A stretch of 64,000 nt of DNA, from the NCBI GenBank assembly GCA_903858475.1, contig CAIOIZ010000156.1, positions 1 to 64,000 on the forward strand. Direction: 5' to 3'. The notes beneath the pieces were generated by a model, which was not told the DNA's origin, did not search any database, and worked only from the letters and a program-made list of their open reading frames with translations. The DNA is from an uncultured Bacteroidota bacterium. GTDB taxonomy: Bacteria > Bacteroidota > Bacteroidia > Chitinophagales > Chitinophagaceae. This document shows, in pieces, positions 27,619 through 35,836 of this stretch; the stretch's first letter is position 1; the number at the start of each line of letters is the position of its first letter. The position numbers and the translations under genes were made by a program.

Positions 27619-28497
27619 ATGTCTCAATTCGGAAGAGCAAGCAGTAAACGCGGAAAACCCAATTATGCTTATGCCATTATTGGCGTAGCCTTGGTGTTAT
27701 ATCTATTTGGTATAGTAGGATGGTTTTTTCTGAACCTTAGAAAAACAGGGGATTATTTTAAAGAGAATATCCAGGTGCAAGGATTTTTGAATAGAGACGC
27801 TTCTAAGAAGAAGATCGACAGTGTAAAGAATTTTGTAGGCGCGCTGCCCTATGTAAAATCGATTGAGTACATCACTAAGGAGATGGCAGTTAAACGGTAT
27901 GAAGCCGACAATGATACTACCTGGCGTAAATTCATTGATAATAACCCTTTGCCAGAGAGCATCGATTTTTTTGTTAAGGCCAGTCACGTTCAAACAGATA
28001 GTTTAAAAAATATTTCTAATATTATCGATGCCCGATTCCCTGGGGTAATTTCAGAATTTAAATATCCCGAGGAAATTGTTTCCAAGGTGGGTGGTTTTGC
28101 AAAAAACCTGGTATTAGGCTTTTTGTTTGCTGCTATATTGCTGACCATTTTAGTGATTATTTCCATTGATAACACTATAAGATTGGCAATGTATAGTAAT
28201 CGTTTTTTAATCAAAACGATGCAAATGGTAGGGGCAACCCGCTGGTTTATAGCCAAGCCAATTAATATTAGGGCCATTGTTAATGGGTTGGTTGCATCTG
28301 GAATTGCCATTGTTTTAATATGGATTTCCGTCTTATTGATTGAGGCTTTTCGTCCAGAATTCAAAGTTTTAAGAGATAATAAGAGTCTGATTCTATTGTT
28401 TTTTACCATTATTTTTGTGGGCATAACCATTACATTGGTGAGTACACATAGGGCAGTTATAAAATACCTGAAAATGAAATTGGACGATTTATATTAA
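27619..28497 (+). CDS. ftsX: Cell-division protein FtsX
   Basis: Membrane subunit of the FtsEX ABC-type complex that activates peptidoglycan hydrolases during division. The 292-aa protein has the FtsX layout: a cytoplasmic N-terminus, one membrane helix (about 20-40), a periplasmic domain (about 45-165) and three C-terminal helices. MYSNRFLIKTMQMVGATRWFI, between membrane helices, is the typical FtsX motif. The ATPase gene ftsE is not adjacent. It is followed after 22 bases by a DUF3098 gene and then by a terminator. Confidence 0.93.
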   Translation: MSQFGRASSKRGKPNYAYAIIGVALVLYLFGIVGWFFLNLRKTGDYFKENIQVQGFLNRDASKKKIDSVKNFVGALPYVKSIEYITKEMAVKRYEADNDTTWRKFIDNNPLPESIDFFVKASHVQTDSLKNISNIIDARFPGVISEFKYPEEIVSKVGGFAKNLVLGFLFAAILLTILVIISIDNTIRLAMYSNRFLIKTMQMVGATRWFIAKPINIRAIVNGLVASGIAIVLIWISVLLIEAFRPEFKVLRDNKSLILLFFTIIFVGITITLVSTHRAVIKYLKMKLDDLY

Positions 28498-28519
28498 TAT
28501 TGCATCCTAATAAGTATTT

Positions 28520-28777
28520 ATGAGTAAAGACAAAAAACAAGCGCCGATTACCAATACCCCCTTATTTGGGAAAGAAAATTTTATTTGGATGGTGGCTGGA
28601 TTAGTTGTGATGGCCATTGGATTTTTTCTAATGTCTGGTGGAAAAAGCCCCGACCCTAACGTATTCAAGGATGAAGAGGTAAATAGTTTTACCCGCATTA
28701 CCTTGGCACCCATTCTGTTGGTAGCAGGTATGGTGATGGAGGTTTTCGCCATTATGAAGAAACCTAAAGACAGTTAA
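28520..28777 (+). CDS. DUF3098 small membrane protein
   Basis: An 85-aa protein with two membrane helices (ENFIWMVAGLVVMAIGFFLMSGG and RITLAPILLVAGMVMEVFAI) around a short loop containing KSPDPNVFKDEEV. This matches DUF3098, a Bacteroidota family of unknown function that I recall next to ftsX. It lies 22 bases after ftsX in the same orientation, so a role in division or the envelope is inferred from context only. Confidence 0.85.
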   Translation: MSKDKKQAPITNTPLFGKENFIWMVAGLVVMAIGFFLMSGGKSPDPNVFKDEEVNSFTRITLAPILLVAGMVMEVFAIMKKPKDS

Positions 28778-28801
28778 TATTATTATATAAATAATTCATA
28801 T

Positions 28802-28830
28802 GCGGAGTATAACAAGTACTTCGCTTTTTT
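28802..28830 (+). terminator. Terminator between DUF3098 and uppP
   Basis: The 8-bp stem gcggagta (28802-28809) and tacttcgc (28817-28824), with one G-U pair, is followed by a T run. No promoter box is visible between it and uppP, so some readthrough may be needed. Confidence 0.75.
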
Positions 28831-28847
28831 ATTTTTAAAATTTCAAT

Positions 28848-29639
28848 ATGAACAGCATAGAATCTATTATTGTCGCTATTGTGGAGGGCTTGACGGAGTT
28901 TTTGCCCATTAGTAGTACAGGGCATATGATTATTACAGAAAAATTATTGTCCATTACTCCTACCGATTTTACAAAACTATTTACTGTAGCTATCCAATTG
29001 GGTGCTATTTTGGCGGTCGTAGTATTGTACTGGAAAAAGTTTTTTGATTTTAAGAAATGGCAATTTTATGTAAAACTGGCTGCTGCGGTGGTGCCTGCAT
29101 TGATACTCGGTTTATTGTTTAGCAAAAAAATTGACCTGTTGCTAGAAAGTGCATTAACTGTTTCTATCACCATGTTAGCAGGCGGCGTTGTTTTAGTATT
29201 TGTAGATCGATTTTTTAGTAAACCTCAAATTGATACAGAAGAAAAAATAGCCTTTCCAAAGGCAATTATCATTGGTTGCTGGCAATGTTTGGCGATGATT
29301 CCTGGTATGAGCAGAAGTGCAGCATCTATTATTGGAGGAATGCAACAAGGACTGACGCGAAGTGCTGCTGCAGAATTTTCTTTTTTCTTGGCGGTGCCTA
29401 CTATGCTAGCGGCCACCGGCTATAAATTATTAAAGTACTTTAAAGAACATGGCGGTTTTACCAGTGCCGAGATACAACAATTGGCTATCGGAAATTTGGT
29501 GGCTTTTGTGGTGGCTTTATTGGCTATTAAATTTTTCATCAGTTTTGTAAAAAAATATGGCTTTAAAGTATGGGGCTGGTACAGAATTCTGCTTGGTTTG
29601 GTTTTGTTGATTTTAATTTATAAAGGATACATACAATAA
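28848..29639 (+). CDS. uppP: Undecaprenyl-diphosphatase
   Basis: Recycles the lipid carrier undecaprenyl diphosphate for peptidoglycan and surface-glycan synthesis; also known as BacA, from bacitracin resistance. It is 263 aa, normal. The two active-site motifs are intact: EGLTEFLPISSTGHM near the N-terminus and PGMSRSAASIIGGM (about residue 151). Seven or eight membrane helices are apparent. A terminator lies on each side. Confidence 0.97.
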   Translation: MNSIESIIVAIVEGLTEFLPISSTGHMIITEKLLSITPTDFTKLFTVAIQLGAILAVVVLYWKKFFDFKKWQFYVKLAAAVVPALILGLLFSKKIDLLLESALTVSITMLAGGVVLVFVDRFFSKPQIDTEEKIAFPKAIIIGCWQCLAMIPGMSRSAASIIGGMQQGLTRSAAAEFSFFLAVPTMLAATGYKLLKYFKEHGGFTSAEIQQLAIGNLVAFVVALLAIKFFISFVKKYGFKVWGWYRILLGLVLLILIYKGYIQ

Positions 29640-29708
29640 ATAGCGCCTTTGCTATGCACAATTGGAAGTAGCAATTATAGCTATAGGAAATAGGAATTTA
29701 TTCAGCTT

Positions 29709-29750
29709 AAAGAAACTAGGGCGTTGTAAATGCAACAGTTTCTTTTTTTT
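29709..29750 (+). terminator. Terminator after uppP
   Basis: The 9-bp stem aaagaaact (29709-29717) and agtttcttt (29737-29745), with an inner gttg/caac helix, is followed by a T run. Confidence 0.82.
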
Positions 29751-29779
29751 ATGTACTTTCAGCATTCTAAAATAACTGC

Positions 29780-31057
29780 ATGAAAACAGCATCCAAAAAA
29801 GTAATTAATGGCTGGGCGATGTACGACTGGGCCAACAGTGTATATAATTTGGTTATAACCACCACTTTTTTCCCCGCCTACTACGCGTTCGTTACAGGTC
29901 CTGATAAACCTGGTTTTGAAAAAGGGGTGTCTTTTTTAGGACGCAATTTCGTGAATACTGAAATAAAGGATTATATACTGGCTTTTGGTTTTTTACTGAT
30001 TGCATTTTTTTCTCCTGTATTATCTTCTATGGCAGATTACAAAGGCAATAAGAAAAATTTCATGCGCTTCTTTTGCTATTTAGGGGCACTAAGCTGTAGT
30101 CTGATGTTTTTTTTCGATAAAGATCATGTAACCCTTGGGTTGTTGTGTTTCATGTTTGCGGGAATTGGTTTTTATGGAAGTCAGGTTTTCTACAATTCTT
30201 ATTTACCTGAAATTGCAGCGGAAGAAGATCGAGATAGGGTAAGTGCTCGTGGGTATACTTTTGGGTATATAGGAAGTGTATTGATGCAGTTAATTGCGTT
30301 TGGGTTGGTGATTTTGATACCTGACAATCCGCTTCCTTTGAAAATAACTTTTTTGTTGGTGGGAGTGTGGTGGGTTGCTTTTGCACAAATAACATTTGCA
30401 CGATTACCTATGTCTTCCAGTTCAGAGCGCAGCGAAAAAAAGCATATTCTTACCAATGGATTTCATGAATTGAAAATTGTTTGGAATCAGCTAACGCATA
30501 TGCCTGTATTAAAAAGGTTTTTATCTGCCTTCTTTTTTTATAGTATGGGGGTGCAAACAGTTATGTTGGTAGCGATTGATTTTGGAATTAAAGAGTTGAA
30601 ACTAGAAAACACCAAACTCATCATTACGGCAGTTATCATTCAGTTGGTGGCCATCGTTGGGGCATTGGGGATGTCGAGGTTGTCCTCAATTTATGGAAAT
30701 ATAAAAGTGCTCATTTTTACCGTATTGCTTTGGATTGGTGTTTGTATAACAGGTTTTTTTATTCATACTGAAATGCATTTTTATATTTTGGCTTCACTGG
30801 TAGGCTTGGTGATGGGTGGTATTCAGTCGCTGAGCAGGAGTACCTATAGTAAACTGATGCCAGAGACAAAAGACACTGCCTCCTTTTTTAGTTTTTATGA
30901 TGTTACAGAAAAATTGGCCATCGTAATTGGTTTATTTAGTTTTGGTTTGATTGAAGGATTAACGCATAATATGCGCAATTCTATTTTAGCACTGGTGGTC
31001 TTTTTTATAGTTGGTTTGGGCTGTTTGTTGCTGACCGCTGCTAAGCAAAAAAAATAA
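29780..31057 (+). CDS. MFS transporter, UMF1/Atg22-like
   Basis: A 425-aa, twelve-helix transporter. It starts INGWAMYDWANSVYNLVITTTFFP, the signature of the UMF1/Atg22-like branch of the major facilitator family. Other family features are SPVLSSMADYKGNKK in the first cytoplasmic loop and GGIQSLSRSTYSKLMPE in the second half. Substrate is unknown in bacteria; the yeast relative exports amino acids from the vacuole. An MBL-fold hydrolase follows after 10 bases, so the two are probably cotranscribed. Confidence 0.9.
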   Translation: MKTASKKVINGWAMYDWANSVYNLVITTTFFPAYYAFVTGPDKPGFEKGVSFLGRNFVNTEIKDYILAFGFLLIAFFSPVLSSMADYKGNKKNFMRFFCYLGALSCSLMFFFDKDHVTLGLLCFMFAGIGFYGSQVFYNSYLPEIAAEEDRDRVSARGYTFGYIGSVLMQLIAFGLVILIPDNPLPLKITFLLVGVWWVAFAQITFARLPMSSSSERSEKKHILTNGFHELKIVWNQLTHMPVLKRFLSAFFFYSMGVQTVMLVAIDFGIKELKLENTKLIITAVIIQLVAIVGALGMSRLSSIYGNIKVLIFTVLLWIGVCITGFFIHTEMHFYILASLVGLVMGGIQSLSRSTYSKLMPETKDTASFFSFYDVTEKLAIVIGLFSFGLIEGLTHNMRNSILALVVFFIVGLGCLLLTAAKQKK

Positions 31058-31067
31058 AACTAACATA

Positions 31068-31937
31068 GTGAAATTATATAGTATCAATACTGGTTATTTT
31101 AAATTGGATGGCGGCGCTATGTTTGGAGTAGTGCCTAAGTCAATTTGGAATAAATTGAATCCTGCAGATGACAATAATATGTGTAATTGGGCATTGCGTT
31201 GCCTATTGATAGAGGATGGTGATAAATTGATTTTAATCGATAATGGTATGGGGGATAAGCAAGACGCAAAGTTTTTTAGTCATTATTATCTTCATGGCAA
31301 CGATACGTTGGATAAATCATTGGCTGCGCAGGGGTTTGTTAAAGAAGATATTACCGATGTGATATTAACACATCTTCATTTTGATCATTGTGGGGGCAGT
31401 ATCGAGAGAGTGGGCGGTCAATTAGTACCAGCATTTAAGAACGCAAGGTACTGGAGCAATGCTTTGCATTGGAAATGGGCAACAGTGCCCAATGCTAGGG
31501 AGAAAGCAAGTTTTTTGAAAGAGAACATTTTACCCATACAGGAAAGTGGGCAACTTCATTTTATCGACATTCCTATTCCCGGTGATTCCTTGATTTCCAC
31601 TGCTGCCACTTCTATTTCTTCTAATATTTCAGTGATTAGCGTAAATGGTCATACCAATGCAATGATGTTGCCTAAAATTCAATACGGGGAACGCACATTG
31701 GTTTTTATGGCAGATTTATTGCCCTCTGTTGCTCATATACCCTTGCCTTATGTAATGGGGTATGATATGTTTCCTTTGACCACATTGAATGAAAAACAAG
31801 CTTTTTTTGAGGAGGCTATTGCACAACAATATACCTTGTTTTTTGAGCATGACCCATCAGTAGAATGCTGTAACTTAATGCTAACAGAAAAGGGTGTTCG
31901 AAAAAATGAAACTTTTCAATTAAAAGAATGGTTGTAA
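31068..31937 (+). CDS. MBL-fold metallo-hydrolase
   Basis: A 289-aa cytoplasmic protein starting at GTG. Metal-binding motifs are THLHFDHCGG (HxHxDH, about residue 102), NGHTNAMM and MADLLPS, with a C-terminal FEHDPS His. This layout resembles quorum-quenching lactonase-like or YtnP-like MBL enzymes, but the substrate cannot be assigned. Only 6 bases separate its stop from that of the convergent DUF3108 gene. Confidence 0.88.
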   Translation: MKLYSINTGYFKLDGGAMFGVVPKSIWNKLNPADDNNMCNWALRCLLIEDGDKLILIDNGMGDKQDAKFFSHYYLHGNDTLDKSLAAQGFVKEDITDVILTHLHFDHCGGSIERVGGQLVPAFKNARYWSNALHWKWATVPNAREKASFLKENILPIQESGQLHFIDIPIPGDSLISTAATSISSNISVISVNGHTNAMMLPKIQYGERTLVFMADLLPSVAHIPLPYVMGYDMFPLTTLNEKQAFFEEAIAQQYTLFFEHDPSVECCNLMLTEKGVRKNETFQLKEWL

Positions 31938-31943
31938 AGCTTT

Positions 31944-32744
31944 CTAGCGTACACTTATCAAAGAGGTAAGTGGATAGCGAAGATTTTTGTAAGTAAGCAT
32001 ATCTATTTTTACACTTCCCACAGCAATGGGGCTTTCCACGCGAAGCAGTAAATGATTGGGATCATCACTGACCCATGCGGTCATTTTTTCCCCACCCTCA
32101 AAAATAGTTCCTTTCAATAGTAGCGGCTTGAATTTGATGGCATTGAATTTTCCATACCGAGTTTTTAATTTTTCTTTTCCCATATACCGGATATACATGT
32201 GAAATACTTCATCATCCAGAAACATATCAAAAGGTATCTTGTCGTCAACATTGTATTTGTTAAAATCAATATTCCGTGCGTAATAAACTCCGCTAACTAC
32301 ATCTTGAATGCAGTTGGGCACTTTAAATACCCCATTGGTGCTAACAGCAGTGCCGGCACTCTGGTTAAACGTTACATTGTTGTATTTTTTATAACCTCCC
32401 TCATCTACATTGCGTACAAATTTATAGGGTAATAAATTTGCAGTATCTATATAGCTTTCATATCGGTCTCTTACTCTAAAAAAATTATCAAAGAACGAAT
32501 AACTTTTTCCTTCTCCTACACAGTGGTAAACTGGTTTTCCGCCAAATCGTTCTAATGAAGTAGTGAAGGTAGCTTCCCCAGCACCAATATACATCCCTAG
32601 TGTACTGTAATAAACTTTCATGGTCACTTGTTCTCCATCCTGAAAAGCAGTATTCCTAATGCCACAGAAATTATCATAATCAGGCGTAATGCTAAAAGAG
32701 CAAAGAATCAGGGTGGGTAAAATGAATTTCAAAATTTTAATCAT
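31944..32744 (-). CDS. DUF3108 periplasmic protein
   Basis: A 266-aa protein with an N-terminal signal sequence (about residues 1-20) and a beta-rich DUF3108 domain. Features include FQDGEQVTMKVYYSTLGMYIGAGEATF near the N-terminus and SDDPNHLLLRVESPIAVGSVKIDMLTY near the C-terminus. The family is probably periplasmic or envelope-associated in Bacteroidota and its function is unknown. Its start overlaps the stop of the upstream flippase-like gene by 8 bases, so the two are translationally coupled. Confidence 0.87.
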   Translation of the reverse strand: MIKILKFILPTLILCSFSITPDYDNFCGIRNTAFQDGEQVTMKVYYSTLGMYIGAGEATFTTSLERFGGKPVYHCVGEGKSYSFFDNFFRVRDRYESYIDTANLLPYKFVRNVDEGGYKKYNNVTFNQSAGTAVSTNGVFKVPNCIQDVVSGVYYARNIDFNKYNVDDKIPFDMFLDDEVFHMYIRYMGKEKLKTRYGKFNAIKFKPLLLKGTIFEGGEKMTAWVSDDPNHLLLRVESPIAVGSVKIDMLTYKNLRYPLTSLISVR

Positions 32745-33723
32745 CTGTCTTGGATGTTTTAATTCCTAAAATTAATAAACTACCAGCAAGTGCAGGTAGG
32801 AACAGGTTAATGAGCCAAATCCCAAACGTAACGGTTAGAATACCTAATACATTTCCCGTGTACGCAAAAAGGCTGGTTGCAATGGCTCCTCTAATGCCTA
32901 ATTCAGCTATTGCAAAGCTCGGTATAATTGCCAGTAAAAGAAACATAACAGATACCAGCCAAAAACTTTGCCAACTATTCTGTTCTACCTGCATCAATTG
33001 TAGCATAAAGATGTATTGTAAAGCGAATACAAAGTACCGAAGGGTAGACAAGGCAAGTAAACTTAACAAAATTTTTACATCCAATTTTTCAAGCACGGCA
33101 ATGTGTTTTACAAAGGGACGGGTAAAAGAAAATCGTTCCACCCATTTGGTGAGCCATGCCATTTTGAAATAGAACAAGCAAAGGAGTATAGTTACCAATA
33201 AGCAACAAGCAATCAATATGGTTAGCCAAATATCATGGATGCCAATTGTACTCAGCGAAAGTTTTTTAGCTAGTAAAAGATATAGTAGTCCTAGAGATCC
33301 TATTATAAGTGTTATAATTAATTGGGCAATGCTGCCAGCAACGGATAGTGATACAGCTTGTAGTCGATGGCCTTCTTTTATAAAAAAAACTCTTCCTCCA
33401 TATTCTCCAATACGATTCGGTGTAAAAAAAGTAAGGGTTATGCCACACAATACCGATTTAATGGATTGCAATAGGGGCATGCTTTGTATGGTTGAAACCA
33501 ATAATTTCCATTTGTATGATTCAATGCCCCAGTTTAAAAAGACCAATATTATTATCAACCAACTTTTCCAAGCCTCGCTGCCAACCATTGCTTGTAATAA
33601 TAGTTGCCTAATCGAAGTAAAGTCTTCCTGTCCGTTAATTTTTTTATAGAGAAAATAAAAAAGTCCGGCAGTTAAAAGGAGGGCTACCAGCCACTTGATT
33701 AATATTTTAATACTTTTGTTCAA
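32737..33723 (-). CDS. Flippase-like membrane protein (LPG synthase TM family)
   Basis: A 328-aa polytopic protein with about eight membrane helices. Family motifs include FFTPNRIGEYGGRVFFI (about residue 95) and the segment AIIPSFAIAELGIRGAIA. This is the membrane domain shared with lysylphosphatidylglycerol synthases and AglD-type proteins, here without the soluble transferase domain. A lipid-transfer or flippase role is inferred from the family. It is the first gene of a pair with the DUF3108 protein, so both may handle an envelope lipid. Confidence 0.87.
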   Translation of the reverse strand: MNKSIKILIKWLVALLLTAGLFYFLYKKINGQEDFTSIRQLLLQAMVGSEAWKSWLIIILVFLNWGIESYKWKLLVSTIQSMPLLQSIKSVLCGITLTFFTPNRIGEYGGRVFFIKEGHRLQAVSLSVAGSIAQLIITLIIGSLGLLYLLLAKKLSLSTIGIHDIWLTILIACCLLVTILLCLFYFKMAWLTKWVERFSFTRPFVKHIAVLEKLDVKILLSLLALSTLRYFVFALQYIFMLQLMQVEQNSWQSFWLVSVMFLLLAIIPSFAIAELGIRGAIATSLFAYTGNVLGILTVTFGIWLINLFLPALAGSLLILGIKTSKTDD

Positions 33724-33769
33724 TATACAATGTTACTTTAAATAAGAGGTTTATAAAAATATTTAGCAC

Positions 33770-34330
33770 TTGTCGCAGAAATCAACAATTATTTTAGGGA
33801 TTGATCCTGGTACCATCGTAATGGGCTATGGTATTATTAAAGTGGTAGGAAATACCATAACATTGGTCGACTTGGGTGTATTAAAGCCAGGGAAAGTGCC
33901 AGATGTATACAAAAAATTGCAGTTGATTTTTAATACTGTCAGCGGATTAATTACTAAATATCAGCCTACCGATTTTGCCATTGAAGCTCCTTTTTTCGGG
34001 AAAAATGTACAAAGTATGCTCAAATTAGGACGAGCTCAAGGGGTGGCGATTGCCGCCGCCATGCGGCATGGTTTAGATGTAACGGAATACTCGCCCAAAA
34101 AAGTAAAGCAATCTGTTACCGGAAATGGGAATGCCGATAAAGAGCAAGTTAGAAAGATGTTGGAGCAATTATTACATTTTAAATACGATGCTAAACTCTA
34201 TGATGCTACTGATGCACTAGCCGTGGCAGTTTGTCATCATTTTCAAGACAATCCAGTATTGAAAACTCCTGGCAATAAGGTAAAAGGATGGGAAGCTTTT
34301 ATTAAGAATAATCCTGGAAGAGTAAAATAA
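33770..34330 (+). CDS. ruvC: Holliday junction resolvase RuvC
   Basis: Cuts Holliday junctions during recombination, with RuvAB. It is 186 aa, normal. The acidic catalytic residues are visible: Asp in LGIDPGT (about residue 11), Glu in AIEAPFFGKN and the C-terminal Asp in YDATDALAVAVCHH. The start is TTG at 33770, which gives the expected short N-terminus; no ATG fits upstream in frame. It is divergent from the flippase gene. ruvA and ruvB are not in the window. Confidence 0.95.
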   Translation: MSQKSTIILGIDPGTIVMGYGIIKVVGNTITLVDLGVLKPGKVPDVYKKLQLIFNTVSGLITKYQPTDFAIEAPFFGKNVQSMLKLGRAQGVAIAAAMRHGLDVTEYSPKKVKQSVTGNGNADKEQVRKMLEQLLHFKYDAKLYDATDALAVAVCHHFQDNPVLKTPGNKVKGWEAFIKNNPGRVK

Positions 34331-34348
34331 GATGATCTATTTGCAGCC

Positions 34349-34738
34349 TTATAAATGTGCAAGGATGTTTTGTTGAATTTCTTTTAGTGATTCAGGCGAA
34401 AACTCCAGTTTATCATTCGTGAAGTTCAAGTCATCCGCATCGTTGATAGGCAACAAATGCAAATGTGCGTGCGGAACTTCTAGTCCAATAACGGAAATGC
34501 CACAACGATTACAGTCAAATGCTTTTTCGATGGCCTTGGCAATGGGTTTTGCAAAAATTAAAATTTCTTGTAAGTAGTCGTCTGTTAAGTCAAAAAATTT
34601 ATCTGTTTCAATTTTAGGCACCACCAATACATGTCCCTGTACCAATGGAAAAATATCTAGGAAGGCATAGAACTTTTCGTTTTCTGCAATTTTATAAGAG
34701 GGGATTTCGCCGGAGATTATTTTCGAGAATATAGTCAT
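34349..34738 (-). CDS. HIT-family nucleotide hydrolase
   Basis: A 129-aa histidine-triad protein (HinT-like), acting on nucleoside phosphoramidates or dinucleotides. The motif is VPHAHLHLLPI with His-x-His-x-His. The N-terminus FSKIISGEIPSYKIAEN is typical. The ORF track extends to 34972, but that adds 78 non-conserved residues that overlap the SET-domain gene. ATG 34738 starts exactly at the family N-terminus. This ATG overlaps a plus-strand ATG at 34737 in the palindrome CATG. Confidence 0.93.
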   Translation of the reverse strand: MTIFSKIISGEIPSYKIAENEKFYAFLDIFPLVQGHVLVVPKIETDKFFDLTDDYLQEILIFAKPIAKAIEKAFDCNRCGISVIGLEVPHAHLHLLPINDADDLNFTNDKLEFSPESLKEIQQNILAHL

Positions 34739-34817
34739 GTCAAATTCTTTGAGTAAAAGTACAAAACAAAAAAAGATTCTTAACTTGAATCCTCTCCCCA
34801 TAAAAATTAAAAATGGC

Positions 34818-35228
34818 ATGACAAAAGCAGCATTATTACAAGAATTGGCAAACAATACATGGGTTCGATTAAAGCCCAGTGGCTTACATGGTATTGGTGT
34901 ATTTGCTATTAAAGTAATACCTAAGGGGTGTAAAGAAATGTTTGCGGCAGAAATGGGCGATTGGGTGACCATTGACCGAAAAGAGGTGGAAGCATTGCCG
35001 GTTTATGCAAAAGACCTCGTTGAGAATTTCTGTTTATATGATGAAGTCAATTATTTCTTGCCTGCGCAGGGATTCAAGTCGATTGACTTGTCATTGTTTC
35101 TAAACCATGCGGATAGTCCAAATATTCAATCAGTAAATGACGGTGCTTATTTTGAAGCCCTTCGTCAAATTGAGGAAGGAGAGGAGTTGGTAATTGATTA
35201 TGGTGAAATTGTATCGGGCGAAGAGTAA
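34818..35228 (+). CDS. SET-domain protein
   Basis: A small SET-domain protein; this fold methylates lysine using S-adenosylmethionine. From ATG 34818 it is 136 aa and begins MTKAALLQEL. Motifs are LKPSGLHGIGVFAIKVIPKG (first SET motif), FLNHADSPNIQ (NHxxxPN) and EELVIDYGE (the catalytic-site Tyr region). The post-SET Cys cluster of eukaryotic enzymes is absent. The ORF track start at 34737 would overlap the HIT start codon on the other strand and add a Lys-rich leader; 34818 is preferred but not certain. The substrate, possibly a ribosomal or other basic protein, is unknown. Confidence 0.85.
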   Translation: MTKAALLQELANNTWVRLKPSGLHGIGVFAIKVIPKGCKEMFAAEMGDWVTIDRKEVEALPVYAKDLVENFCLYDEVNYFLPAQGFKSIDLSLFLNHADSPNIQSVNDGAYFEALRQIEEGEELVIDYGEIVSGEE

Positions 35229-35277
35229 TTGTATTCACAGTTATTAATAACCTGATCAATAACAGTGAGAAATTATA

Positions 35278-35751
35278 TTAGGAAGTTATTTTTTCGATTT
35301 TGAACTTTAAAGTGCCTGCCGGTACTATTACTTCTGCAATATCACCTACCACTTTGCCTAATAAACCTTTTCCAATTGGAGAGGTTACTGAAATTTTTCC
35401 CAATTTCAAATCGGCCTCTTTTTCGGAAACAATCTGGTAGGTTACTTGTTTTTTTGTGCCCAAATTGGTCAATGCAACTTTTGTCAGTATAGATACTTTG
35501 CTGGTGTCAATATTGTTTTCATCCAATATTCTTGCAGTTGCAATAACGCCTTCTAAATATTTAATTTTAGCCTCCAGCATACCTTGAGCTTCTTTGGCGG
35601 CATCATATTCTGCATTTTCTTTTAAATCGCCTTTTTCTCTGGCTTCTGCAATAGCTCTGCTAGCAGCAGGTCTTTCAACCCCTTTCATTTGCTGCAATTC
35701 CAGTTTCAATTTTTCAAAAGTATCCTTGGTAACGTAATTAAAATCAGCCAT
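35278..35751 (-). CDS. greA: Transcription elongation factor GreA
   Basis: Rescues backtracked RNA polymerase by stimulating transcript cleavage. From ATG 35751 the product is 157 aa, normal. The N-terminal coiled coil starts YVTKDTFEKLKLELQQM and has the tip acidic pair in AREKGDLKENAEYDAAKEAQ. The C-terminal FKBP-like domain ends VIVPAGTLKFKIEKI. The ORF track start at 35760 adds only three residues. A terminator hairpin lies between a promoter box and the start codon, which suggests leader attenuation. Confidence 0.96.
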   Translation of the reverse strand: MADFNYVTKDTFEKLKLELQQMKGVERPAASRAIAEAREKGDLKENAEYDAAKEAQGMLEAKIKYLEGVIATARILDENNIDTSKVSILTKVALTNLGTKKQVTYQIVSEKEADLKLGKISVTSPIGKGLLGKVVGDIAEVIVPAGTLKFKIEKITS

Positions 35752-35769
35752 ACAATTCATTTAAGCAAG

Positions 35770-35813
35770 TAGAAAAAAAATACAACGCCCCGTATCTACC
35801 GGGACGTTGCATT
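35770..35813 (-). terminator. Terminator hairpin in the greA leader
   Basis: On the minus strand CAACGTCCCG (35809-35800) pairs with CGGGGCGTTG (35792-35783), with a 7-base loop. Four further outer pairs extend the stem to 14 bp. A run of eight T follows. It lies between a TACCTTTG box and the greA start codon, and also about 25 bases after the stop of the upstream dehydrogenase gene, so it may serve either. Confidence 0.85.
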
Positions 35814-35818
35814 GTTCA

Positions 35819-35826
35819 CAAAGGTA
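35819..35826 (-). promoter_or_regulatory. -7 promoter box before greA
   Basis: The minus-strand reading TACCTTTG matches TAnnTTTG, 68 bases before the greA ATG and immediately upstream of the leader hairpin. No good -33 TTTG is seen. Confidence 0.55.
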
Positions 35827-35836
35827 AGAAATTATA

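Noticed and set aside
34739-34972. N-terminal 78 residues of the 207-aa HIT ORF
   Set aside because: They precede the conserved HIT N-terminus, have no family similarity, and are antisense to the SET-domain gene.
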